A stretch of 64,000 nt of DNA from Kineococcus aurantiacus (GCF_013409345.1 NZ_JACCBB010000001.1:682001-746000); one strand, 5' to 3'; shown: positions 53,913 to 62,921, counted from the stretch's first letter. The notes: generated by a model from the letters alone, not told the origin. Made by a program: numbers and translations.

Positions 53913-55562
53913 TCAGGAGATCTTGCGCGCCCGGTGCGCGGCGTAGGCCCAGCCGATGCCCACGGCGGCGGCCGAGGCCAGCAACTGTCCCAGCACCAGC
54001 AGGTCGAACGCACCGCGCGCCAGCACGGCCAGCAGGACCGGCACGCTCACGAGGACGGCCAGGTCGGGCCCGGTCGTGGTCGCGGCGGCCGCCCCGGGCG
54101 GCAGCGAGCCCATGGCCGTGGCGATGACGGGCGCCGACAGGTCGGGGTCGGGTCGCACGGCTCCGCGCAGCGCGGCGGCGGCGAACCCGGGCCCGGCCAG
54201 GGCCCCCAGCAGCGCCCAGGTCCACCATGACGACCCGATCGACTCCCCGTGCAGCAGACCGGAGGTCGTCACCGCCAGCGGGTACGCGACCGCGCCCCAC
54301 AGCGCCGAGAGCGCCGCGACGGGGATCCACCGCACGATGACGACGGTCGAGGCGGCGATGGGCAGGGTCCGCGCCGCGGCCGGCACCAGGGCCAGGCCGC
54401 GGGCCGGTTCGGACAGCGTCGTGGCCGCGGCGTACCCGGCGAGCCAGAGCAGCAGCGCGGCCACGGCCCGGTGCGCGGACGTGCCCGCCGCCAGCACGAA
54501 CGGCACGAGCGCGAGGACCCCGGCCGTCACCAGCCGGCGCGGCTGGCGGCGCAGGAGCGTGACGTCGGCCGCGACGAGCGCCGCCACGGGCCCGTGCACG
54601 CGCGGGAAGCGCCGGCGGCGGGCGACGCGGCCGTCGGAGTCCGCCGACAGGGCCCGGCCCATCTCGCGGACGTCGAACTGCAGGACCGAGGACGTCAGCC
54701 GCTCCAGCCGGGAGGCACCGCGCCGCAGCGAGGGCGAGGGGACGTCCCCCGCCCGCCGGGCCGTGGGCCGCGCCAGCAGGACCAGCCCGACGAGGGCCCC
54801 CAGCCCCACGACGAGGGCCGGGACGAGCACCTGCCGGGGGTGCACGGCGTCGAGGGAGATCCCGACGGCCGCGCTGGCGGCCAGCGCCACGACGAGCGCG
54901 ACCCCGACCGCGTCGAGGACCCGGCTCGCGCGCAGCAGGGCGGGCACCCCCGCCCCGACCGCGGGGCGCACGACGAGCAGGAACCCGAGCCCGGCCAGCC
55001 CGGCTCCGACGGCGAACCCGCCGAGCAGACCAGCGGCGACCAGCGCCCCGGACAGCTGCCCCGCGACCCCGAAGGCCACCGAGGTCGCCCACGCGGTGAA
55101 CGACCCGCCCGCCAGCGCCGAGCCCAGCGCCCGGTTGCGCACGACGGGCCGCAGGAGCCGGCCGCGGTCGACGGGCAGCGGGGTCCACCAGGTCGTCGGG
55201 GCGGTGCCCAGGGAGACCGGGCCCAGGCGGCACCAGACGGCCAGGCCGAAGGCGGTGACGCTCAGGGACAGCCCGACGGCGGTGAGGACGGCGGAGGTCT
55301 GGGCGACCCAGCCGGGGCCGTCGCCGCTGCTGGACAGCCCGGCGCGCAGCGCGTCGCGCAGCCCCGCGCTGCCGCCGAGCAGCAGCAGGAACGCGATGCC
55401 GACCTGCAGCAGGGTCGTGTAGGTGTCGACGACCGTGGCGCGCAGCCCGCGGGCGGCCCGGGAGGGGGCCGCCTCGTCGAGCAGGTCGCGGCGGGTGGGG
55501 TACGGCTGGTCGGCGAGGGGACCGACGAGCCGGCCGGCGAGGTCCGGGGGCGGCGCGCTCAC
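53913..55562 (-). CDS. ABC transporter permease-like protein (DUF6297 type)
   Basis: The 549-residue protein has about twelve hydrophobic segments in two groups around a soluble loop near residues 270-310 (SLRRGASRLERLTSSVLQFDVREMGRAL). GTG 55562 overlaps the ATPase stop by 4 nt (GTGA), identifying it as the membrane partner. The substrate is unknown; the long, duplicated layout resembles ABC-2 exporters rather than importers, and no binding-protein gene is present. Confidence 0.75.
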   Translation of the reverse strand: MSAPPPDLAGRLVGPLADQPYPTRRDLLDEAAPSRAARGLRATVVDTYTTLLQVGIAFLLLLGGSAGLRDALRAGLSSSGDGPGWVAQTSAVLTAVGLSLSVTAFGLAVWCRLGPVSLGTAPTTWWTPLPVDRGRLLRPVVRNRALGSALAGGSFTAWATSVAFGVAGQLSGALVAAGLLGGFAVGAGLAGLGFLLVVRPAVGAGVPALLRASRVLDAVGVALVVALAASAAVGISLDAVHPRQVLVPALVVGLGALVGLVLLARPTARRAGDVPSPSLRRGASRLERLTSSVLQFDVREMGRALSADSDGRVARRRRFPRVHGPVAALVAADVTLLRRQPRRLVTAGVLALVPFVLAAGTSAHRAVAALLLWLAGYAAATTLSEPARGLALVPAAARTLPIAASTVVIVRWIPVAALSALWGAVAYPLAVTTSGLLHGESIGSSWWTWALLGALAGPGFAAAALRGAVRPDPDLSAPVIATAMGSLPPGAAAATTTGPDLAVLVSVPVLLAVLARGAFDLLVLGQLLASAAAVGIGWAYAAHRARKIS

Positions 55563-56269
55563 CGGACGGGGTCGCTGACGATCCGGGCGGCCTCCTCGGC
55601 GTCGACGACCCGGCACCGCTCGTCGTCGACGACGACGGCGCGGGTCGCGAGGCGGCGCAGCAGCACGACGTCGTGGGTGGCCAGCACGAGGGCGGTCCCG
55701 GCGTCGCGCTCGGCGACCAGCCGGTCGGCCAGGGCCTCGCGGCCGGTGGGGTCCAGGCGCTGCTCGGGTTCGTCGAGCAGGAGCACCGAGCGGGGGCGGA
55801 CGAGGGCGGCGGCCAGCAGCAGCCGGCGCTTCTGGCCGCTGGACAGCGAGGTCGGCAGCTGGTCGGCGGCGTCGGTGAGGCGCTGGGCCTCCAGCTCGGC
55901 GTCGACGACCTCGACGACGTCGCGGACCCCGTGACCGCGGGCGACGAGCTCGAGGTGCTCGGCGACGGACAGCTCGGCGAACCAGGCGTCCTCGTCGAAG
56001 ACGCACGCGACCTCCCGCCGGAAGCGCACGGAGCGCTCGTCGACGGCCTGCCCGTGCAGCTGCACGGAGCCGCCCAGCGGTTCGAGCAGCCCGGCCACGG
56101 CGCGCAGGACGGTGGACTTGCCGGCGCCGTTGGCCCCCACGAGGCACAGCGCCTCGCCGCGGGCCACGTCGACGGTGACGGGGGCGCAGACGGGTTCGCC
56201 GTAGCCGACGCGCAGGTCCTGCAGGGCCAGGACGACCTCGCGCCCGGGCCGGGCCTTCGTGCGGCTCAT
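55559..56269 (-). CDS. ABC transporter ATP-binding protein
   Basis: The 236-residue protein has Walker A GANGAGKST near residue 45, signature LSSGQKRRLLLAAAL, Walker B SVLLLDEPEQ and the H-loop ATHD. ATG 56269 overlaps the recG stop by 4 nt (ATGA) and its own stop overlaps the permease start. Translation of the transporter thus appears tied to recG, an unusual coupling for a helicase. Confidence 0.9.
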   Translation of the reverse strand: MSRTKARPGREVVLALQDLRVGYGEPVCAPVTVDVARGEALCLVGANGAGKSTVLRAVAGLLEPLGGSVQLHGQAVDERSVRFRREVACVFDEDAWFAELSVAEHLELVARGHGVRDVVEVVDAELEAQRLTDAADQLPTSLSSGQKRRLLLAAALVRPRSVLLLDEPEQRLDPTGREALADRLVAERDAGTALVLATHDVVLLRRLATRAVVVDDERCRVVDAEEAARIVSDPVR

Positions 56270-58518
56270 GCTCTCCCCAGGAACGCTTCGGTGTCGCCCG
56301 TGACGCGCGCGGCGACGGCGGCGGCCAGCCCGGCGTGGCCGGCCAGGTCGGGGTCGGTCTCCACGAGCCGCCGGGCGCGGGTGCGGGCCCGCTCGATGAC
56401 CTCGCTGTGCTGCAGCACGCCCAGCAGCTGCAGGGAGCTGCGCTGACCGGACTGCGCCGAGCCCAGGACGTCGCCCTCGCGCCGTTCGAGCAGGTCCAGG
56501 CGGGCCAGCTCGAACCCGTCACGGGTGCGGGCCAGGGCGGCGAGCCGGCGCCCGGCGCGCGAGCCCTCGGTCGTGCCGGACAGCAGCAGGCAGGTCCCCG
56601 GCAGCCCGCCGCGGCCGATGCGCCCGCGCAGCTGGTGCAGCTGGGAGATGCCGAAGCGGTCGGCGTCGACGACGACCATGACGCTGGCGTTGGGGACGTC
56701 GACGCCGACCTCGACGACGGTGGTGGCCACGACGACGTCCAGCTCGCCGGCGGCGAAGCGGGCCATGACGTCGTCCTTCTCGGCCGGGGGCAGCCGGCCG
56801 TGCAGGACGTCGATGCGCAGGCCGCTGGTCGCGGGGTGGGCGCGGACGACCTCGACGACCTGGGAGACGGCCGCGGCGGGGCGGGGCTTGGGGCGCGCGC
56901 CCCCGCCGGTGGGGGCGGGTTCCTCCGCCGGCGCCTCCTGCGCCCCGTCGGCCGCCTCCTCGTCGTCGGTGTCGATGCGCGCGCACACGACGTAGGACTG
57001 CCGGCCGAGGGCGGCCTCCTCGGCGATCTTGTGCCAGGTGCGGTCGACCCAAACGGGTTTGCCCATCGGGACGACGACGGTCCGCACCTCGGCCCGGCCC
57101 GGCGGCAGCTCGGACAGCACCGACGTCTCCAGGTCCCCGAACAGCGTCATCGCCACGGTGCGCGGGATCGGCGTGGCGGTCATGACGAGCAGGTGCGGGA
57201 TCCCGTTGCCCTTGCGGCGCAGCACGTCGCGCTGCTCGACCCCGAACCGGTGCTGCTCGTCGACGACGACGAGGCCGAGGTCGGCGAACTGGACGCCCTC
57301 CTGCAGCAGGGCGTGGGTGCCGATGACGATGCCCGCCTCGCCGCTGGCGGCGGCGAGCAGCGCCTCGCGCCGGGCCGCGGTGCCCATCGAGCCGGTGAGC
57401 AGCACGACGCGGGTGCCGCGGGGGTCCCCGCCCAGCAGCCCGCCGCCGGCGAGGTCGCCGAGCATGGCGGTGATGGAGCGCAGGTGCTGGGCGGCGAGGA
57501 CCTCGGTGGGCGCCAGCAGCGCGGCCTGTCCGCCGCCGTCGGCGACGGTGAGCATGGCCCGCAGCGCCACGAGGGTCTTGCCGGAGCCGACGTCGCCCTG
57601 CAGCAGGCGCTGCATGGGGTGGGGCCGGGCCAGCTCGGCGGCGATCTCCTCCCCCACGGCGCGCTGGGACCCCGTGAGGGGGAACGGCAGGCGCTCGTCG
57701 AAGGCGGCGGCGAGGCCGTCGGCGGAGGCCTTGCGCGCGATGGCCCGCTGCGTGGCGGTGGAGGCCCGGCGCATCGCCAGGGCCGTCTGCAGGACGAAGG
57801 CCTCCTCGAAGCGCAGCCGCTCCTGGCCGGCCTCGAGCTCGGCGCGGGTGGTGGGGGTGTGGACCGCCCGCAGCGCCGCCAGCGGCGAGGGCAGCCCCTC
57901 GGCCTCCACGACGTCGGGGGGCAGGAACTCCTCCAGCCCCTCCGGGGTGGAACCCAGCCGGTCCAGCAGGGCCGAGACGCTGTCGCGCACCAGCCAGTTC
58001 GGGCAGTCCCGGGTGGCCGGGTAGAGCGGGATCGGCCGGTCGACCGCGGTCGCGGCCTCGACGCCCTGGGTGGGGTCGTCGAGGAGCTCGTAGTCGGGCT
58101 TGGCCAGCTGCCACTTGCCGTTGAAGCGGGTCGCCTTGCCCGAGGCCAGGACCAGCCGCCCCTCCTGCAGGGCGTCCCGGTGCGGTTTGAACTGCCACGG
58201 CTTGGCCATGAAGAACGTCATGGTGAGGTCGTCGCGGCCGTCCGAGAGCGTCACGACGAGGCGGGAACCGGCCTTGCTGCGCAGCGCCTGCGGTTCGGGG
58301 ACGGCGACGACCTCGGCCAGGATCGTGACGTTCTCGTCCTCGACGAGGTCCCGGACGGGGGTCAGCGCGCCGCGCTCGGCGTACTTGCGCGGCAGGTGCC
58401 ACAGCAGGTCCCGACCCGTCTCCAGGCCCAGGTCGGCGAGCCAGCGGGCCGGGTCGGCCTTCTTCCCCCCGCCGGCCGCGGGCAGCAGGCTGGACAGCGG
58501 GGCGTCCAGGTCAAGCAC
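56266..58518 (-). CDS. recG: ATP-dependent DNA helicase RecG
   Basis: RecG remodels stalled replication forks and Holliday junctions. The 750-residue protein has the N-terminal wedge (OB) domain, then helicase motifs LLQGDVGSGKTLVA (I), LAPTEVLAAQH (Ia), VVDEQHRFG (II, DEQH), MTATPIPRT (III), VATTVVEVGVDVPNA (V) and QLRGRIGRG (VI). GTG 58518 is set by the leaderless TAGCCT box 6 nt upstream. Confidence 0.95.
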   Translation of the reverse strand: MLDLDAPLSSLLPAAGGGKKADPARWLADLGLETGRDLLWHLPRKYAERGALTPVRDLVEDENVTILAEVVAVPEPQALRSKAGSRLVVTLSDGRDDLTMTFFMAKPWQFKPHRDALQEGRLVLASGKATRFNGKWQLAKPDYELLDDPTQGVEAATAVDRPIPLYPATRDCPNWLVRDSVSALLDRLGSTPEGLEEFLPPDVVEAEGLPSPLAALRAVHTPTTRAELEAGQERLRFEEAFVLQTALAMRRASTATQRAIARKASADGLAAAFDERLPFPLTGSQRAVGEEIAAELARPHPMQRLLQGDVGSGKTLVALRAMLTVADGGGQAALLAPTEVLAAQHLRSITAMLGDLAGGGLLGGDPRGTRVVLLTGSMGTAARREALLAAASGEAGIVIGTHALLQEGVQFADLGLVVVDEQHRFGVEQRDVLRRKGNGIPHLLVMTATPIPRTVAMTLFGDLETSVLSELPPGRAEVRTVVVPMGKPVWVDRTWHKIAEEAALGRQSYVVCARIDTDDEEAADGAQEAPAEEPAPTGGGARPKPRPAAAVSQVVEVVRAHPATSGLRIDVLHGRLPPAEKDDVMARFAAGELDVVVATTVVEVGVDVPNASVMVVVDADRFGISQLHQLRGRIGRGGLPGTCLLLSGTTEGSRAGRRLAALARTRDGFELARLDLLERREGDVLGSAQSGQRSSLQLLGVLQHSEVIERARTRARRLVETDPDLAGHAGLAAAVAARVTGDTEAFLGRA

Positions 58519-58524
58519 CCCGGC

Positions 58525-58530
58525 AGGCTA
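58525..58530 (-). promoter_or_regulatory. Leaderless -10 box for recG
   Basis: TAGCCT on the minus strand is followed by 6 nt and GTG 58518. Confidence 0.5.
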
Positions 58531-58656
58531 CCGCCGGGCTCGGACGCACCCGCGGAGGCAGGCCCCGACGGCGCTCCGCCGCACCCGGGCCCGCCCCGGT
58601 GCGCCCGGCGGCGCTGCGGCGCACGCGCCGGTTTCACCCGGGCGGCGGTCCTCGGC

Positions 58657-58662
58657 TATGGT
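58657..58662 (+). promoter_or_regulatory. -10 element of the rpmB promoter with structured leader
   Basis: TATGGT matches TAnnnT and implies a start near 58669. The resulting leader of about 74 nt contains two hairpins: GTGCC (58671-75) with GGCAC (58686-90), and CGTCCCG (58696-702) with CGGGACG (58704-710). A CAGGAG binding site at 58731-58736 follows. Confidence 0.5.
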
Positions 58663-58742
58663 GTTCCACGGTGCCTGGAAGGCCGGGCACCTGCGCGTCC
58701 CGTCGGGACGGCGCACCGATCGTTCGACTTCAGGAGTTCCCC

Positions 58743-58928
58743 GTGGCTGCCACCTGTGACGTCTGCGCCAAGGGCCCTGGCTTCGGCAAGAGCGTCTCGC
58801 ACTCGCACCGGCGGACCAACCGCATGTGGCTCCCGAACATCCAGCGGGTCAAGGCCACCGTGAACGGTTCCCCCAAGCGCCTCAACGTGTGCACCTCCTG
58901 CCTGAAGGCGGGCAAGGTCACGCGCTGA
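58743..58928 (+). CDS. rpmB: 50S ribosomal protein L28
   Basis: The 61-residue protein has ATCDVCAKGPGFGKSVSHSHRR, WLPNIQRVKA and a C-terminal CTSCLKAGKV. The two CxxC pairs mark the zinc-binding (C-plus) form. GTG 58743 is placed by CAGGAG. It stands divergent from recG. Confidence 0.96.
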   Translation: MAATCDVCAKGPGFGKSVSHSHRRTNRMWLPNIQRVKATVNGSPKRLNVCTSCLKAGKVTR

Positions 58929-58944
58929 CCACCTTCCAGATCGA

Positions 58945-58980
58945 CGCAGGGGCCGGATCCGCACGGATCCGGCCCCTGCG
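58945..58980. terminator. Bidirectional terminator between rpmB and thiL
   Basis: A perfect 17-bp inverted repeat (CGCAGGGGCCGGATCCG and its complement) with a 2-nt centre, effectively a 16-bp stem with a 4-nt loop, lies between convergent stops. Confidence 0.8.
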
Positions 58981-59006
58981 TCGTTCCCGGGGGCGCCGCG
59001 GCGCCC

Positions 59007-59948
59007 TCAGCGGGAGAAGTGGTCCCAGCCCGTCGAGCCGGTCCACGCCCGGCCGTCGACGAGCACCCCGTGCTCGCCGCGCTCCACGACCCGCCCGACG
59101 ACGGCGAACGGCGCGGGCAGCTCCACGCCGGGCGGGAAGCACCCCAGCAGCGCGTGGTCCTCACCCCCGGTCAGGACGGGCGCGGGGTCGCCGAGGTCGT
59201 CGATCCACTCCCCCAGCACCGTCCGCGTGGACAGCTCGACGCTCACGCCGCTGGCCACCGCGAGGCGCCCGGCGTCGCGCAGCAGGCCGTCGCTGACGTC
59301 CATGAGCGCGCTGGCCCCGGCCTCGGCGGCGGCGGGCCCGGCGGCGAGGGGCGGTTCGGGGCGCCGGTGCGCCGCCAGCAGCTCCGGCGGGGCGTCGGGG
59401 ACGCCGCGCTGCAGCAGGTCCAGGCCCGCCGCGGACCGCCCCAGCCGCCCGGCGACCGCGACGACGTGACCGGGACGGGCCCCCGAGCGCAGGACCGGCG
59501 CGCGCCCGGCCAGGTCGCCCAGGGCGGTGACGGCGACGAGGACCTCGGAGGCCGCGGACAGGTCCCCGCCCACGACGACGGCCCCGAACCGCTCGCAGGC
59601 CGCGGCGACGCCGGCGGCGAAGTCCTCGACCCAGGCGACCTCGAGGTCGGCGGGCATCCCCAGTCCGATGAGCAGGCCCGAGCAGCGGGCGCCCATGGCG
59701 GCGACGTCGGCGACGTTCTGCGCGACGGCCTTCCACCCGACGTCGGCGCCGGTGGACCAGTCGCGGCGGAAGTCCCGGCCCTCGACGAGGAGATCCGTGG
59801 TGGCCACGACCCGGCCGTCGGGGGCCGCGACGAGGGCCGCGTCGTCGCCGGGGCCGAGCAGGGCCTCGGTGGGCATGAGCGGCACCACGCGGGCCAGGAG
59901 CTCGGTCTCGTCCAGATCGCCGACGCGCAACCCTCGTCCTCTCGTCAC
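59007..59948 (-). CDS. thiL: Thiamine-monophosphate kinase
   Basis: ThiL phosphorylates thiamine monophosphate to the active diphosphate. The protein of about 313 residues has the AIRS-type ATP site: GPGDDAALVA near residue 40, TTDLLVEGRDFRRDW, VAQNVADVAAMGA, VVGGDLSAA and ALMDVSDGL. GTG 59948 and GTG 59957 are both possible; TAGTGT at 59962-59967 on the minus strand favours a very short or absent leader. Confidence 0.92.
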   Translation of the reverse strand: MTRGRGLRVGDLDETELLARVVPLMPTEALLGPGDDAALVAAPDGRVVATTDLLVEGRDFRRDWSTGADVGWKAVAQNVADVAAMGARCSGLLIGLGMPADLEVAWVEDFAAGVAAACERFGAVVVGGDLSAASEVLVAVTALGDLAGRAPVLRSGARPGHVVAVAGRLGRSAAGLDLLQRGVPDAPPELLAAHRRPEPPLAAGPAAAEAGASALMDVSDGLLRDAGRLAVASGVSVELSTRTVLGEWIDDLGDPAPVLTGGEDHALLGCFPPGVELPAPFAVVGRVVERGEHGVLVDGRAWTGSTGWDHFSR

Positions 59949-59974
59949 AGCTGCCACGGGCACACTACGGGGCG

Positions 59975-60508
59975 ATGTCCCCCGAGCCCCCCGAGCCGCC
60001 CGAGCCGCCCGGCCCGACCGCCCCCCGCCGCCCCGTCCCCCGCCCGCTCGTCGGGCTCGTCGTGGTGGTGGTGGCCGCGGCGGCGGTGTGGGCGTACGCG
60101 GTGGGCTCGCGCGGTGTCGAGGCCGCTCCCGGAGCCGGCGACCCGGCCTGCGCGCCGCTGCTGGACGCACTGCCGGCCACGCTCGGGGGCCTGGCCCGCA
60201 CCCCGCAGGGGGCGGCGGGGGTCGCGGCCTGGGGGGAGGACCAGGTCGTCCTGCGGTGCGGGGCGCTGGTCCTGGGGCCGACGACGAAGGCGTGCGTGCC
60301 GGTGGGCCCCGACGCCGGTCCCAGCGTCGACTGGGTGCAGGACGCCGCCGGCGAGCGCGCCGTGCGCTTCCTGACCTACGGCCGCACCCCGGCGGTCGAG
60401 GTGACCGTCCGCTTCGGCGACGGCATCACCCGCGACCAGGCGACGTCGCAGCTCATCGACCTCGCCGCGCCGGTCTCGGCGATCCCGCAGACCCGGACGT
60501 GCCTCTAG
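59975..60508 (+). CDS. DUF3515 family membrane-anchored protein
   Basis: The 177-residue protein starts with a Pro/Glu-rich segment (EPPEPPEPPGP), one membrane anchor (PLVGLVVVVVAAAAVWAYAVG, about residues 24-44) and an extracytoplasmic domain containing paired cysteines (DPACAPLL, LRCGAL, KACVP, RTCL). The family is actinobacterial and usually lies beside thiL and ddl. Function is unknown. Its stop overlaps the ddl stop region by 4 nt. Confidence 0.85.
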   Translation: MSPEPPEPPEPPGPTAPRRPVPRPLVGLVVVVVAAAAVWAYAVGSRGVEAAPGAGDPACAPLLDALPATLGGLARTPQGAAGVAAWGEDQVVLRCGALVLGPTTKACVPVGPDAGPSVDWVQDAAGERAVRFLTYGRTPAVEVTVRFGDGITRDQATSQLIDLAAPVSAIPQTRTCL

Positions 60509-61638
60509 CGCAGGCCGGTGGGCCGCCGCAGCGCCAGCTGCAGGAGGTGGTCGACGAGCTGAGGGTAGTCCACGCCCGTGGCCGCCCACATCCGCGGGTA
60601 CATCGAGAACGGCGTGAACCCGGGCATGGTGTTGATCTCGTTGACGACGATGCCCTCGGGTCCGCGGGCGGGGTCGACGAACAGGTCGACGCGCGCGAGC
60701 CCCTCGGCGCCCATGGCCTCGAAGACCCGCACCGCGGTGCGCCGCACGGCGGCGGTGACCTCGTCGGGCAGGTCGGCCGGGCAGGACAGCCGCACGTTGG
60801 CGGAGTCGAGGTACTTGGCCTCGAAGTCGTAGAAGTCGTGGCCGCCGACGACCTCGATCTCCCCGGGCAGGCTCGTGAGCGGTTCGCCGCCGTCGAGGTC
60901 CTCCAGGACGCCGCACTCGATCTCGCGGCCGGTCAGGGCGGCTTCCACGACGACCTTGGGGTCGTGCGAGACCGCTTCGGCGACGGCGGCCTCGAGGCCC
61001 TCGCGGCCGGTGACGCGGCTGATCCCGATGCTGGAACCGGCGCGGGCGGGCTTGACGAAGACGGGGTACCCCAGGGCCTCGACCTCGGCGACCACGGCGT
61101 CGCGGTCGGTCTCCCAGCGCTTGGCGCGGAAGGAGGTCCACGGCCCGACGGGCAGCCCCTGCCCGGCGAGCAGGAGCTTCATGACCTGCTTGTCCATGCC
61201 GGCGGCCGAGGCGAGCACGCCCGAGCCGACGTAGCGGGTGTCGGACAGCTCGAAGAGCCCCTGCAGGGTCCCGTCCTCCCCGAAGGGCCCGTGCAGCAGC
61301 GGCAGCACGACGTCGACGGGGCCGCCGAGGGCCTGCCCGGAGGGGGTCTGCAGCGCCCGGGAGTCCACGTCCTGCGACAGCGCGACGGAGGGCCCGGCGG
61401 CCGGGACCTCGGGCAGCTTGCCGTCGGTGAGCTGGAACAGGGCGGGGTCGTCGTCGACGAGCACCCAGCGGCCGGTCGTGGTGATGCCGATCGGCACGAC
61501 GTCGTAGACGTCGCGGTCGAGGGCGGCGAGGACGCCGGCGGCGGTCACGCAGCTGATGGCGTGCTCGGAGGACCGCCCGCCGAAGACGACGGCGACGCGG
61601 GGCCGGGTGGTGGCGGGGGGCGGGGGCTGGCTGCTCAT
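60505..61638 (-). CDS. ddl: D-alanine-D-alanine ligase
   Basis: Ddl joins two D-alanines for peptidoglycan precursors. The 377-residue ATP-grasp protein has VAVVFGGRSSEHAIS, LLHGPFGEDGTLQGLFEL, GYPVFVKPARAGSSIGISRV, and LARVDLFVD ... EINTMPGFTPFSMYPRMW with the Mg2+ ligands. ATG 61638 is 8 nt after TAGGGT, a leaderless arrangement. Confidence 0.96.
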   Translation of the reverse strand: MSSQPPPPATTRPRVAVVFGGRSSEHAISCVTAAGVLAALDRDVYDVVPIGITTTGRWVLVDDDPALFQLTDGKLPEVPAAGPSVALSQDVDSRALQTPSGQALGGPVDVVLPLLHGPFGEDGTLQGLFELSDTRYVGSGVLASAAGMDKQVMKLLLAGQGLPVGPWTSFRAKRWETDRDAVVAEVEALGYPVFVKPARAGSSIGISRVTGREGLEAAVAEAVSHDPKVVVEAALTGREIECGVLEDLDGGEPLTSLPGEIEVVGGHDFYDFEAKYLDSANVRLSCPADLPDEVTAAVRRTAVRVFEAMGAEGLARVDLFVDPARGPEGIVVNEINTMPGFTPFSMYPRMWAATGVDYPQLVDHLLQLALRRPTGLR

Positions 61639-61646
61639 CGGCGCCG

Positions 61647-61652
61647 ACCCTA
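61647..61652 (-). promoter_or_regulatory. Leaderless -10 box for ddl
   Basis: TAGGGT on the minus strand is followed by 8 nt and ATG 61638. Confidence 0.45.
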
Positions 61653-61676
61653 CCCGCGGTGTGGTTGGGTGCCCCC

Positions 61677-62828
61677 GTGCCAGATGACGTGTCCCCCACC
61701 CCGCTGTCCCCGAACACCGTCGCCGTCGTCGCCGGACGACCGGCGCGCGCCCTGGACAGCGAGCTCAACACCCCCGTGTCCCTGTCGGCCACCTACGTCG
61801 GCGGCGGGTCCCTCGGCGCGGCCGCCCTGGGCTACGGCCGCTTCGGGAACCCGACGTGGACGGCCCTGGAGACGGCGATCGGCCAGCTGGAGGGCGGCCG
61901 CGCGCTCGCGTTCTCCTCGGGCATGGCCGCGGTGGCCGCGGCGCTGCACCTGGTGCCCGCCGACGGCACGGTGCTGGTCCCGCACGGGGCCTACAACGGC
62001 ACGCACTCCCTCACGGCGCTGCTGGCGGCCCAGGGCCGGCTGCAGGTCCAGCCCGTCGACATCACCGACGTGGACGCGGTGCGCACCGCGCTGGCGGGCC
62101 TGGCGGGCCCGGTCCTGCTGTGGCTGGAGTCGCCGACGAACCCGCTGCTGGAGGTGGCCGACCTCGCGGCGCTGGCCGCGGCCGGTCACGAGCACGGCGC
62201 GGTCGTGGTGGTGGACAACACGTTCGCCACGCCGCTGCTGCAGCGGCCGCTGGAACTGGGCGCCGACGTCGTCGTGCACTCGGTGACGAAGTTCCTCTCG
62301 GGCCACTCCGACGTCGTCCTGGGCGCGGTCGTGGCGCGCGGGGAGGAGACGGTGGCGGCGCTGACGGCGCACCGGACGCTGCACGGGGCCATCCCCGGCC
62401 CGCTGGAGGCGTTCCTGGCCCTGCGGGGGCTGCGGACCCTGCCGCTGCGCCTGGAGCGCGCCCAGGCCAACGCGGCGGACCTGGCGCGGCGCCTGCAGGA
62501 GCACCCGGCGGTGACGCGGGTGCGCCACCCCTCGCTGCCGGGCGACCCCGGTCACGCGCTGGCGAAGGAGCAGATGAGCGGTTTCGGCGCGCTGGTGTCC
62601 ATCGAGGTGACCGGCGGCGCGGCCGGTGCGGACGCCGTCGTGGACGCCGTGCGGTTGTGGGTGCCGGCCACGAGCCTGGGCGGGGTGGAGTCGCTGGTCG
62701 AGCGGCGCCGCCGGCACGCCGGTGAGCCGCGCGTGGTCCCCGAGGACCTGCTGCGGCTGTCGGTCGGGGTCGAGGACGTCGAGGACCTGTGGCGGGACCT
62801 GCGGCAGGCGCTCGACACGCTGGGCTGA
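61677..62828 (+). CDS. Cystathionine gamma-lyase/synthase-type PLP enzyme
   Basis: The 383-residue protein is a fold-type I trans-sulfuration enzyme: YGRFGNPTWTALE, ALAFSSGMAAVAAAL, WLESPTNPLLEV, VVVDNTFATPLLQ and the PLP lysine in HSVTKFLSGHSD (Lys205). The C-terminus has ATSLGGVESLVERR and LLRLSVGVEDVEDL. Gamma-lyase, gamma-synthase and methionine gamma-lyase share these motifs, so the reaction is not resolved. GTG 61677 is preferred over GTG 61659. TTGGGT sits at the leaderless position 6 nt upstream but lacks the key -11 A. Confidence 0.88.
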   Translation: MPDDVSPTPLSPNTVAVVAGRPARALDSELNTPVSLSATYVGGGSLGAAALGYGRFGNPTWTALETAIGQLEGGRALAFSSGMAAVAAALHLVPADGTVLVPHGAYNGTHSLTALLAAQGRLQVQPVDITDVDAVRTALAGLAGPVLLWLESPTNPLLEVADLAALAAAGHEHGAVVVVDNTFATPLLQRPLELGADVVVHSVTKFLSGHSDVVLGAVVARGEETVAALTAHRTLHGAIPGPLEAFLALRGLRTLPLRLERAQANAADLARRLQEHPAVTRVRHPSLPGDPGHALAKEQMSGFGALVSIEVTGGAAGADAVVDAVRLWVPATSLGGVESLVERRRRHAGEPRVVPEDLLRLSVGVEDVEDLWRDLRQALDTLG

Positions 62829-62842
62829 GCGAGCGGGAACAA

Positions 62843-62884
62843 GCCGGGCGTGTGGCACGCTGACGAGCGGGTGACACGCCCGGC
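62843..62884 (+). terminator. Terminator after the trans-sulfuration gene
   Basis: GCCGGGCGTGT pairs perfectly with ACACGCCCGGC (11 bp) around a 20-nt loop. Confidence 0.55.
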
Positions 62885-62903
62885 ACGAGCCCTTGACGGG
62901 CAA

Positions 62904-62921
62904 TATCTCATCCATGAGATA
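62904..62921. promoter_or_regulatory. 18-bp palindromic operator over the HTH-MurA promoter
   Basis: TATCTCAT-CC-ATGAGATA is a perfect 8-2-8 inverted repeat. It lies between TTGACG (62893-62898, -35-like) and TAACGT (62920-62925, -10-like). The latter ends 7 nt before ATG 62933, a leaderless arrangement. A repressor binding here would block the promoter; the XRE domain of the downstream protein is the obvious candidate. Confidence 0.7.
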
